From a virus: a stretch of DNA of 36,031 nt. The notes under the pieces are model-generated. The model made no database searches and was not told the origin of the DNA. It was given only the letters and a program-made list of their open reading frames with translations. A program made the translations under genes and the position numbers. Below are positions 25,099 through 30,476 of this stretch, piece by piece; position 1 is the first letter of the stretch; the number at the start of each line of letters is the position of its first letter. Location of the stretch: positions 1-36,031 of IMG/VR virus record IMGVR_UViG_3300034062_000755; one strand, given 5' to 3'.

Positions 25099-25376
25099 AA
25101 CGGGATGTCCGAGATGTCGTCGTCGCTAAACGTCTCGACGACTTGCTGCTGCTTCGGTGCCTGCCGCGGTTCGGCGAGACCATCCTTCGGTTTGACGGAC
25201 AGCGAGAAGTATTTCTGGCCTGCCAACTTGCCGTTCTGCCCGGTCTTGAGCCAGCCGTTGAGCCAATACTCGACGCCGTTGATGTTGATGCTGCCGGTGT
25301 AGTCCGGCTGGTTCTCGCTCTGCTTGCGATCGTTCTTGGCGAGCAGGCCGCGGTTGGTGTTATCGAATTGCTTCAC
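25095..25376 (-). CDS. SSB-like protein with acidic DIPF tail
   Basis: The product is 93 residues. A short core of probable beta strands (TGSININGVEYWLNGWLKTG, then KLAGQKYFSLSVKP) resembles small OB-fold/DUF736-like proteins. It is followed by a Gln/Pro linker and the acidic end FSDDDISDIPF, nearly the same as the SSB C-terminal tip (DDDIPF) that recruits repair proteins. It is inferred to coat or mark single-stranded DNA made by the neighbouring exonuclease. The core is shorter than a full SSB OB fold (~110). ATGA overlap with the exonuclease gene. Confidence 0.7.
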   Translation of the reverse strand: MKQFDNTNRGLLAKNDRKQSENQPDYTGSININGVEYWLNGWLKTGQNGKLAGQKYFSLSVKPKDGLAEPRQAPKQQQVVETFSDDDISDIPF

Positions 25377-25972
25377 AGGCTCATCTCCTTCAATGCTTTG
25401 GTTTTGCGTCGAACTTCTTCGAGGAACTTCTCGACCTTCTCGGTCATGTTCAGAATGTCGGCTTGATTGCGCGTCACGCGGATCACGTTCAAGCGCAGGC
25501 GCTCTGGCAGCTTGTTCTGATACACGACGTAATCACACCAGTCTCTGCCGGTCACAGCGAGCTGCCATTGAATCTGGTTGTAATGATCGGTCGGAACTTT
25601 CTTCGACTCGAGCAAGTCCAAGGCGGTCGCCGGCTGTACACACTTAATCTCGATCAGGCCGTCATCACCGACAAGGCCATCGGGTGAGCATCCTGCCTCG
25701 AGCTTCGGGTGCCGGACGAATCCCGTCTGATCGACGATGACCGCATTACGAGCCATATAGGCGGCGCGAGCTTCATCCTCGGTGTCAATGCCGTGCTGCA
25801 TAGCGGGGCTGACATAGGTCTCTGTGGTTTCTCCTGTGAGGCGCTCGCAGACGAGTTGCGCTTGATAGTTGCGATACCCGGCTTTGCTGCTATCCATCAA
25901 GACGTTGGAGATAGCACTCCCGGTCACAAGGCCAAGACGAGCCGAGTACCATTCGGGTGATCTCTGTTCCAT
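25373..25972 (-). CDS. YqaJ-type (lambda-Exo-like) recombination exonuclease
   Basis: The product is 199 residues starting at ATG 25972, overlapping the previous TAA (TAATG). The start EQRSPEWYSARLGLVTGSA is the YqaJ signature. The active site shows E65 in HGIDTEDEA, D98 in SPDGL, E108 and K110 in IEIKC, and YNQIQWQLAVTG near 131-142. It is a PD-(D/E)xK fold nuclease. The expected activity is 5'-3' digestion of one strand of duplex ends, giving 3' tails for the DUF1071 annealing protein in the same operon. Confidence 0.92.
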   Translation of the reverse strand: MEQRSPEWYSARLGLVTGSAISNVLMDSSKAGYRNYQAQLVCERLTGETTETYVSPAMQHGIDTEDEARAAYMARNAVIVDQTGFVRHPKLEAGCSPDGLVGDDGLIEIKCVQPATALDLLESKKVPTDHYNQIQWQLAVTGRDWCDYVVYQNKLPERLRLNVIRVTRNQADILNMTEKVEKFLEEVRRKTKALKEMSL

Positions 25973-26514
25973 TATTCCTCCGCTGAATGCCAATCGGTTT
26001 GCCGACGCAGAAACGTCGGCCATGAAAGCGTGTCCGTGAACGAGCGATCCTCGAGCAGGACATGGTTGGTGGGTTGGGCGGTGTATCGCCCGTTGGTGAG
26101 CTGCATGAAATAGAACTCTTTGGATTGCGTCGGTGTGGCGCTAAACGCATCACCGATCGGAACCAAAGTAAACAGGTAGTGTCCCTGATATTCACCACCC
26201 TTGCACTTGGCTTTGCCGTTCATGCCGGCGAGATACGGGTACTCGATCATGCTGAACTCGTAGCCGTAGGCGTCCCATGTTTGGGCGTCGGCAGCAGTCC
26301 ACGGTGCTGCGTTGTTACGGTGTGCAACCTGATGCAACGGCACGTTACGGTAAACCGCTCCGCACTCGAGCATTACATGGCAGCCGAAGGCGCGGCCCGG
26401 GTAGCAAGTCAGGCCGAACCAGACGCCCTGCAACCAGTCATGCTGGCCGAGGGCGTTTGGCTCCACCCAGACATACTGATGCGCTGGGAGCGCCCCCGCA
26501 TGGGAGTAAATCAT
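25972..26514 (-). CDS. Unknown protein of the recombination operon
   Basis: The product is 180 residues from ATG 26514 (ATGA overlap; ATG 26520 is also possible). It is rich in aromatic residues and His: YSHAGALPAHQYVWVEPNAL, WLQGVWFGLTCYPGRAFGCH, VYRNVPLHQVAHRNN, then AQTWDAYGYEFSMIEYPYL. No signal peptide or membrane segment is seen. I recall similar 'YRNVPLHxxAH ... WD-x-YG' proteins in other podoviruses, also without function. It lies between the exported protein and the exonuclease. Confidence 0.65.
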   Translation of the reverse strand: MIYSHAGALPAHQYVWVEPNALGQHDWLQGVWFGLTCYPGRAFGCHVMLECGAVYRNVPLHQVAHRNNAAPWTAADAQTWDAYGYEFSMIEYPYLAGMNGKAKCKGGEYQGHYLFTLVPIGDAFSATPTQSKEFYFMQLTNGRYTAQPTNHVLLEDRSFTDTLSWPTFLRRQTDWHSAEE

Positions 26515-26843
26515 TCCCATCCTCGCTGGTTCAGATCGAAGTTGCCGATCGGTCGGCGGCGCATGATGTTCTCGCTCGGCCACACCAGTAGGACAGAGCC
26601 GTACTCGTGTTTCCAGCAGCCCTCGTTTGTCTCACCATCTCGAGTGAAATAGAAGGCTCGCTGCAATCCATCGAGATTGGCCTTGCTTGTGCCGAACTGG
26701 TTGGTGTCCATCTTCAGCAAGCATGGGTCGGTGGTCAGTATGGTCTTGCCTCCGAACTTGGGATCGTTATCGGCGGTTGCAAAGACGCCAGCATCAGCGG
26801 CAATCGAGCCGAGAGCAAGAGCAGCAATAATCATTTTACGCAT
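26511..26843 (-). CDS. Small exported (periplasmic) protein
   Basis: The product is 110 residues from ATG 26843. The N-terminus MRKMIIAALALGSIAADAG is a clear Sec signal peptide with likely cleavage after about AGVFA. The mature part has two Cys (TTDPC and NEGC) that could form a disulphide, plus GGKTILTTDPCLLK and RAFYFTRDGETNEGCW. It is the only clearly secreted product in the operon. The role is unknown; blocking superinfection or acting in the envelope are possibilities only. It overlaps the annealing-protein gene by 8 bases. Confidence 0.75.
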   Translation of the reverse strand: MRKMIIAALALGSIAADAGVFATADNDPKFGGKTILTTDPCLLKMDTNQFGTSKANLDGLQRAFYFTRDGETNEGCWKHEYGSVLLVWPSENIMRRRPIGNFDLNQRGWE

Positions 26844-27360
26844 TGGTAATCTCCTTCTTTCTGATTGCAAACTTATCTATGTAATTCTGTCGGGTGGACT
26901 CCGGCAGCGACTTGAACAGAATGGTGAGTGCATCGACGCTGGTAGCCGCAGAGAGTTTGGCATCGATCTCGGCGTCCATCTCCTCGCGCTCTGCCTCTGG
27001 CAGATCCTCGCCAGCGTAGATGTACAGGCCGAGTCCGTGCAGGGCGATGCACTTGGCAAGGCAGCGCATGATCGAGGTGTTCACCGCAAAACTGTTTGGG
27101 TTCTCGATAGGCTTGTTGCGGTGGTCGAGCACCGGCAACAGACAGGTCTTGATGTCGCCCTTGATCTCAACGCTGACCTTGACCATCCCGGTGCCATCCT
27201 TGAGGTAGACCAGAGGCAGGCCGTCGTACTCGTGAACCGTGTATCGAGCAGTTGGGTCGATCTTGAGTACCTCTGCCCAAGCCCATGCCCAGCTCAGGTA
27301 CGAGAGCCCATTCTTCTTCTCAACGTGGTCGTTGACGTTGATCTTGAGTAATTCGCTCAC
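26836..27360 (-). CDS. DUF1071 (Sak3-type) single-strand annealing protein
   Basis: The product is 174 residues, starting at GTG 27360 in a GTGA overlap. KNGLSYLSWAWAWAEVLKID (17-36) and NTSIMRCLAKCIALHGLGLY with IYAGEDLP (94-121) are the two family signatures. These proteins belong to the phage annealing (Rad52/RecT-like) group and pair complementary single strands. Together with the YqaJ nuclease and SSB-like protein it forms a Red-type recombination system. A frame extending upstream exists, but its extra residues are Arg-rich noise from the neighbouring gene. Confidence 0.85.
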   Translation of the reverse strand: MSELLKINVNDHVEKKNGLSYLSWAWAWAEVLKIDPTARYTVHEYDGLPLVYLKDGTGMVKVSVEIKGDIKTCLLPVLDHRNKPIENPNSFAVNTSIMRCLAKCIALHGLGLYIYAGEDLPEAEREEMDAEIDAKLSAATSVDALTILFKSLPESTRQNYIDKFAIRKKEITNA

Positions 27361-27533
27361 GGCAGGCCCCTGTAAATCTTGTCGAGTTCGGTTTCGATTA
27401 TTGCGTTTAGCTCGGCGAGGGCCCGGTCGCAGGCAGCGATACGCTCCTGCTCGTCGCGTTCCTGCGCCTCGATCTCTTGCTGGTGCCACCAGCTCTGATC
27501 GTCGTTACCCCAAGGGGCGTTATCGATGTGCAT
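27357..27533 (-). CDS. Small acidic coiled-coil protein
   Basis: The product is 58 residues from ATG 27533 with CAGGAG upstream. It has a Trp-rich start (DNAPWGNDDQSWWHQQEIEA), then a charged helix (ERDEQERIAACDRALAELNA). It overlaps the annealing-protein gene by GTGA. An upstream extension is open but lacks a ribosome site. The function is unknown. Confidence 0.65.
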   Translation of the reverse strand: MHIDNAPWGNDDQSWWHQQEIEAQERDEQERIAACDRALAELNAIIETELDKIYRGLP

Positions 27534-27639
27534 TGATAGTCTCCTGTCGTGAGCAACCGCGGTCGCCGCACGGGTCAAGCGCGGCAGCCAGTAAGAATAG
27601 GACGATGAGCCCGATGAACTGCGGCCAGGGCGACTTCAT
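27520..27639 (-). CDS. 39-residue membrane microprotein
   Basis: ATG 27639 to TAA 27520 encodes a short N-terminus, one hydrophobic helix (FIGLIVLFLLAAAL) and a Cys-containing tail (DPCGDRGCSRQET). The start forms a perfect ATGA overlap with the upstream stop, as for most genes of this operon, which supports that it is real. It overlaps the next gene by 14 bases. It could be a small inner-membrane regulator or exclusion peptide. No lipobox is present and the function is unknown. Confidence 0.55.
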   Translation of the reverse strand: MKSPWPQFIGLIVLFLLAAALDPCGDRGCSRQETINAHR

Positions 27640-27839
27640 CGCTCTTCTCCCGCCATGCTCTGGACGCCGGCGACATAGCCTTCAGACTTGCCCAAGGTAT
27701 AGGCGTACTCGATAGCCTGCTTGACAAGGGGGTCAAGCGACTTGTTGCCGATAAGGCTGGTCAGATCCGCAATGATGCGGTCGAGCTCTGACTGGTACTG
27801 GCGCGCTTGAAAAGTAGCAACGCAATGTTCGGTGTTCAT
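27636..27839 (-). CDS. Small helical protein
   Basis: The product is 67 residues from ATG 27839 (ATGA overlap). It reads ATFQARQYQSELDRIIADLT and AIEYAYTLGKSEGYVAGVQS, mostly helical, with a Gly-rich end. No family is recognised. A longer frame upstream is open but overlaps the zinc protein and is Arg-rich. Confidence 0.65.
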   Translation of the reverse strand: MNTEHCVATFQARQYQSELDRIIADLTSLIGNKSLDPLVKQAIEYAYTLGKSEGYVAGVQSMAGEER

Positions 27840-28144
27840 GCGACCTCCGCAAATTTGGCTTGGGCGAGGGTGGCGCAGATGCGGAAGAACTTGACCTGAT
27901 TGCATTCTTCCTTCTGCTCGGCGAGCCATTCGACGCAAGCCTCGAGATGCTCGGGGCCGTCGGTGTACAACTTGACTTCGCAATCGACGCAAGAGAAGTC
28001 CATCGCAGGCTGGCAGCCGCAGTCGCTGCACATAAGGGCGAACGTCTCGCAACGCTCGCAGTACATACCGAACTCGTCGTTCTGGTCGTAGCCTTCCGCG
28101 AAGATCTGCATCGAGGCGCAGCTATTGCAGTAGTGCTTCTTCAT
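27836..28144 (-). CDS. Multi-cysteine zinc-ribbon protein, first gene of the minus operon
   Basis: The product is 102 residues. Four C-x-x-C type pairs (CNSC at 6-9, CERC at 29-32, CSDCGC at 39-44, CVDC at 52-55) make two likely zinc ribbons, followed by an acidic helical tail (HLEACVEWLAEQKEECNQ). AGGAG lies about seven bases upstream of ATG. As the first product of the early operon it could act on host transcription or nucleic acids, which is inference. Confidence 0.75.
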   Translation of the reverse strand: MKKHYCNSCASMQIFAEGYDQNDEFGMYCERCETFALMCSDCGCQPAMDFSCVDCEVKLYTDGPEHLEACVEWLAEQKEECNQVKFFRICATLAQAKFAEVA

Positions 28145-28180
28145 CGTCGTCTCCTGTGTGTTGTTTTGCTCGACGGGAGA

Positions 28181-28211
28181 ATGTTAGCACAGGCTGCTAT
28201 CTCTATGTCAA
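28181..28211 (-). promoter_or_regulatory. Promoter of the minus-strand early operon
   Basis: On the minus strand, TTGACA (28211-28206) is followed after 19 bases by TAACAT (28186-28181), preceded by TGC, an extended -10. The expected start lies about 30 bases before the zinc-ribbon gene. The 19-base spacing is longer than ideal, and the extended -10 may compensate. Confidence 0.6.
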
Positions 28212-28222
28212 CACTTGCTAAC
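28183..28222. promoter_or_regulatory. Candidate operators for the HTH protein
   Basis: Site 1 is GTTAGCA-5 bases-TGCTATC (28183-28201; 6 of 7 arm positions symmetric) and covers the -10. Site 2 is GTCAACA-CT-TGCTAAC (28207-28222; 5 of 7) and covers the -35. The outer half-sites are perfect inverted copies of each other. This suits repression of the minus promoter by the divergent Cro-like protein. The unequal spacers (5 and 2) are a caution. Confidence 0.5.
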
Positions 28223-28260
28223 AAATTATTTTCTGGGCATCATGCGCGGCAGGAGGATCT

Positions 28261-28479
28261 ATGACATTCACGGAACTACTGTCCCACTATGGGACGCAAG
28301 CAGAGATAGCCCGGGCGTATGGCGTCAGCCGTGCCTCGGTCAATCGTTGGGCAAAGACAGGCGTGGTGCCGGAGCTGCGCGTATTGCAGTTTGAGCGCAA
28401 CCAGAACCCGCAGGAGCGCCGGCTGGAGCGCAAGCGTCTGCAAGTCGAGGCTGCCCGTCGATGGGCTGAGAAAGGCTGA
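28261..28479 (+). CDS. Cro-like helix-turn-helix regulator
   Basis: The product is 72 residues, with GTQAEIARAYGVSRASVNRW at 11-30, a clear helix-turn-helix (YdaS/Cro style), and a basic C-terminus (NPQERRLERKRLQVEAARRW). A perfect AGGAGG lies four bases before the ATG. It is divergent from the recombination operon across the operator region and is the only DNA-binding switch-type regulator recognised. With no integrase or CI-size repressor seen, an early/late control role is more likely than lysogeny. Confidence 0.85.
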   Translation: MTFTELLSHYGTQAEIARAYGVSRASVNRWAKTGVVPELRVLQFERNQNPQERRLERKRLQVEAARRWAEKG

Positions 28480-28499
28480 GAATGCCTATAAACGACAAA

Positions 28500-28513
28500 C
28501 CCCCTTGCGGGGG
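28500..28513 (+). other. GC hairpin just after the HTH gene
   Basis: CCCCC (28500-28504) and GGGGG (28509-28513) close a TTGC loop, 21 bases after the HTH stop. It is followed by CTTG rather than a T-run, so it may slow or partly end transcription but is not a strong intrinsic terminator. Confidence 0.5.
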
Positions 28514-28514
28514 C

Positions 28515-28544
28515 TTGACGCTGCCGGGGGAATGGCATTACGCT
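28515..28544 (+). promoter_or_regulatory. Weak candidate promoter into the structured region
   Basis: TTGACG (28515-28520) is followed after 18 bases by TACGCT (28539-28544). The -35 is good, but the -10 keeps only the T, A and final T. Transcription would start near 28550 and give a ~330-base leader before the next gene. Confidence 0.3.
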
Positions 28545-28878
28545 TGGGTTGCATTTCGAGCGTGATGGAATTCTGATGAACCGTTCTGGTTCTGTCAACA
28601 ACTCTGTTACGCCAAGAAGCTCGGGATCTCTGGACGGGGAAACAACGCGCAGAGAATCCTTAAACCCACACCGGGGCGGCCAGCCTGTGGGTGCGCAGCG
28701 TGTCGTCGGGAAGCGCAAATGGCAATCGGAGCAATCCGATGAAATGTAGCCGACAGCAGGGTGGCTCCGTCAGTCATCAAATCTCTGCACGATCCAGCGT
28801 TAGGCGTATTCCGTCTATGCTCCGTGCAGAGTTCACCATCAGTCATCTGGTCTAAATCAATAACTACAGGAGAAAGTC
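28545..28878 (+). ncRNA. Gene-poor region with four stem-loops; candidate structured RNA or long leader
   Basis: This stretch lacks a convincing gene. It holds ACCCACA/TGTGGGT (28664-28670 with 28686-28692), then GTCGG/CCGAC (28705-28709 with 28750-28754) enclosing ATCGGA-GCAA-TCCGAT (28725-28740, a GNRA tetraloop). It also holds CTCTGCACG/CGTGCAGAG (28783-28791 with 28823-28831), itself enclosing TAGGCG-TATTC-CGTCTA (28801-28817). Two copies of TCAGTCATC (28770-28778, 28839-28847) flank the last element. AGGAG for the next gene is at its end. It could be a regulatory RNA, a leader or a replication origin. No known RNA family is matched by eye. Confidence 0.5.
28576..28749 (+). CDS. Doubtful small open frame inside the structured region
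   Basis: ATG 28576 to TAG 28749 would give 57 polar residues (MNRSGSVNNSVTPRSSGSLD and on). There is only a poor ribosome site, the codon choice is unlike the flanking genes, and the frame runs through two hairpins. It is listed so that it can be checked; non-coding is more likely. Confidence 0.2.
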   Translation: MNRSGSVNNSVTPRSSGSLDGETTRRESLNPHRGGQPVGAQRVVGKRKWQSEQSDEM

Positions 28879-29205
28879 ATGGGTGATGAGTTCATGTATA
28901 CACCTAGCGTATATACACAGAAACCTGAGAAGAAAGCTGAAGATCGTAGTGACTATGCTGCTAAGAATTCAGCAGAGTATTGGGCTACAGCAGTTAGTGA
29001 AAATCCCCTCAATCGTTTACGTTTACTCGATGCCAAACTCGCTAGACCCGGTGTCGATGTCGAATCCATCAAGGCTCGTGCTGGTGAACTGATCCGCGAG
29101 ATCGGTGCTGCCAAAGTTCTCGGTGACCCTGATTGCGTCGGCCTCGTGCGACAACTGTTTGGTCAGCGCGGTGTCGATCGGTTGAAAGAGAGGGCATCGG
29201 CATGA
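28879..29205 (+). CDS. Small early protein after the structured leader
   Basis: The product is 108 residues with AGGAG eight bases upstream. The N-terminal half is polar with a Tyr/Lys-rich start (YTPSVYTQKPEKKAEDRSDY). The C-terminal half is helical (RLLDAKLARPGVDVESIKAR and VRQLFGQRGVDRLKERASA). The first ~160 bases are clearly more AT-rich than the rest and hold TATACAC twice (28898-28918). No replication-protein motif is seen. The stop overlaps the next start (ATGA). Confidence 0.7.
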   Translation: MGDEFMYTPSVYTQKPEKKAEDRSDYAAKNSAEYWATAVSENPLNRLRLLDAKLARPGVDVESIKARAGELIREIGAAKVLGDPDCVGLVRQLFGQRGVDRLKERASA

Positions 29206-29420
29206 ACGACGCTATCAACCCGCTGCATTACAAGGCTGGTGACATCGAGTGCATTGATGCGATCCAAGCTCAGTTATCACCGACTGAATGGCGCGGCTAC
29301 CTTCGAGGTCAGATCGCGAAATACAACTGGCGACTCGGCTTAAAGGATTCCGTCGAGCAGGACGCAGCCAAGTTGCTGTGGTACGCATCCATGCTAGCCG
29401 GGAGAGATCCTCGTGCATGA
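29202..29420 (+). CDS. DUF3310 protein
   Basis: The product is 72 residues from ATG 29202. NPLHYKAGDIECIDAIQAQL, then RGYLRGQIAKYNWRLGLKD and AAKLLWYASML, follow the DUF3310 pattern (H-Y, I-E-x-I-D, G-N/Q-x-x-K-Y-x-x-R). The family is common in phages, often called nucleotide-kinase-like, without proven activity and without a P-loop here. ATGA overlap with the upstream gene. Confidence 0.85.
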   Translation: MNDAINPLHYKAGDIECIDAIQAQLSPTEWRGYLRGQIAKYNWRLGLKDSVEQDAAKLLWYASMLAGRDPRA

Positions 29421-29676
29421 TGACGCTTATCGCAGGCTCTGGGCCTCGGTGCTGTATCAGGCGATCGCTGACGCTAATCGCAAAGGCATGGCTCGAGCTG
29501 CTCTGCATTGGATCTATAGCCCACATGATGAAGCCGGAAGTTTGCGCTGGATCTGCGATATGCTCGATTACAACTACAGCGAGGTGCAGCGTTTATGTAT
29601 GACTCGAGCAGGCCGATCAGAGATTTTACGGAGGGGTCGTGTTAGAGCTAACCCTACCCTGGCCGCCTTCGATTAA
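29413..29676 (+). CDS. Small phage protein upstream of RusA
   Basis: The product is 87 residues from GTG 29413, overlapping DUF3310 by 8 bases. ALHWIYSPHDEAGSLRWICD and MLDYNYSEVQRLCM resemble the small 'F/W-x-x-x-C-D/E-x-L-x-x-D' proteins often found among phage early genes. The last dozen residues (RVRANPTLAAFD) lie over the RusA start and look like read-through. The function is unknown. Confidence 0.65.
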   Translation: MHDDAYRRLWASVLYQAIADANRKGMARAALHWIYSPHDEAGSLRWICDMLDYNYSEVQRLCMTRAGRSEILRRGRVRANPTLAAFD

Positions 29677-30001
29677 CCATTATTGGCGCAACTATCGTGG
29701 CCGCACCGTGATCTCGAGCGACGGTCGGCAGTACAGGCTAGACGTATCCTATCGGATACTCGAGCAGGGAATCCCGCGGGATAACCTCAACTGCCGGTTG
29801 CAAGTGACGATCGATGCGTACCCACCGGACAAGCGACGGCGCGACCTGGATAACATCCAGAAGGCGCTGCTCGATGCGATCGTAGCCGCTGATGTCATTG
29901 AGGACGACAGCTTGATTGACGCGCTATCCATCACCCGGCACGACGCCTGTGAGGATGGCAAAGTGATTGTGAGAATCAGACCTTATGCCAAAGCGATGTG
30001 A
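29639..30001 (+). CDS. rusA: RusA-type Holliday junction resolvase
   Basis: The product is 120 residues (RusA 120), starting at GTG 29639 with GGAGG nearby. PWPPSINHYW opens the family, and RRRDLDNIQKALLDAI gives D69, D71 and K75, with the acidic cluster EDDSLID (D89/D90) matching the known catalytic set D70-D72-K76-D91 of RusA. It resolves four-way junctions made by the recombination system, clearing branched DNA before packaging. It overlaps neighbours by 38 and 17 bases. Confidence 0.92.
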   Translation: MLELTLPWPPSINHYWRNYRGRTVISSDGRQYRLDVSYRILEQGIPRDNLNCRLQVTIDAYPPDKRRRDLDNIQKALLDAIVAADVIEDDSLIDALSITRHDACEDGKVIVRIRPYAKAM

Positions 30002-30245
30002 AGTCTGCGGGGTGGAATACACGCACCGTTGTTGGAACACGAAGTATCACTCGATCATCATCGAGATAGAAAACAAGAACACAGTTCGAAAGCTCATTCA
30101 GAAACTAGGAGATGGCATCGATGAAGGAAGAAAATCTGCAAAGGCTCTGGGCCGAAGTAAGAAACCTAAATCAACAACTTGCAGCAGTTCACCGCGAAAT
30201 ATCCCGCGTAGAACTTGGTTTGCCGGAACCCTTCGACTTCGGTAA
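29985..30245 (+). CDS. Small Cys-containing protein with an out-of-frame-looking tail
   Basis: The product is 86 residues. The start KRCEVCGVEYTHRCWNTKYH may bind zinc (C5, C8, H14, C16). A helix follows (NTVRKLIQKLGDGIDEGRK). From about residue 50 the sequence turns Ser/Arg/Pro-rich (PKSTTCSSSPRNIPRRTW), and this DNA is also used in another frame by the next gene. A frameshift or lost stop is suspected. It overlaps RusA by 17 bases. Confidence 0.55.
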   Translation: MPKRCEVCGVEYTHRCWNTKYHSIIIEIENKNTVRKLIQKLGDGIDEGRKSAKALGRSKKPKSTTCSSSPRNIPRRTWFAGTLRLR

Positions 30246-30321
30246 AGATTGGATACCGCCGTACTTGAGGGAAGGGTCATGTATACCGTTACGGACGACG
30301 ATGTTACCGACGAAGAATTGA
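30121..30321 (+). CDS. Small coiled-coil protein
   Basis: The product is 66 residues from ATG 30121, chosen because AGGAG lies nine bases upstream; ATG 30112 touches that site. NLQRLWAEVRNLNQQLAAVH, then EISRVELGLPEPFDFGKDW, gives a short coiled coil and an acidic aromatic end. The last 14 residues overlap the next gene. The function is unknown. Confidence 0.6.
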   Translation: MKEENLQRLWAEVRNLNQQLAAVHREISRVELGLPEPFDFGKDWIPPYLREGSCIPLRTTMLPTKN

Positions 30322-30476
30322 GCAACGTAGATACCATCGTGACGCTCGCAATCGCTTGGCATACCATGCGTGAATACGAACGGGTACTGAAACGGATCTC
30401 AAGATGGCAGGACGATGGCCCCTCGATCTGGGCGCGCCGGGTGTTGAAAGAATACGAACGGAGACTCGACTCGTGA
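30279..30476 (+). CDS. Small acidic helical protein
   Basis: The product is 65 residues from ATG 30279 with GAGGGAAGG upstream. It has an acidic N-terminus (TVTDDDVTDEELSNVD) and a charged helical C-terminus (REYERVLKRISRWQDD, RRVLKEYERRLDS). It overlaps both neighbours. No family is recognised. Confidence 0.65.
   Translation: MYTVTDDDVTDEELSNVDTIVTLAIAWHTMREYERVLKRISRWQDDGPSIWARRVLKEYERRLDS

Noticed and set aside
27840-28052. Upstream extension of the 27636-27839 gene
   Set aside because: The extra residues are Arg-rich and overlap the zinc-ribbon gene; the ATGA-coupled start at 27839 fits the operon.
28548-28646. Calling a hammerhead ribozyme as a feature
   Set aside because: The conserved blocks CTGATGA and GAAA and two stems are in order, but the required U at 16.1 is C, the first stem II pair is A-G and stem I does not pair in register. 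It is kept only as a low-interest finding.
28545-28878. Group I intron, prompted by GGGGAAAC and GTGCAGAG phrases
   Set aside because: The R-like GTGCAGAG is fully paired to a nearby CTCTGCAC in a simple hairpin, no matching P7/S element is found, and no interrupted gene flanks the region.
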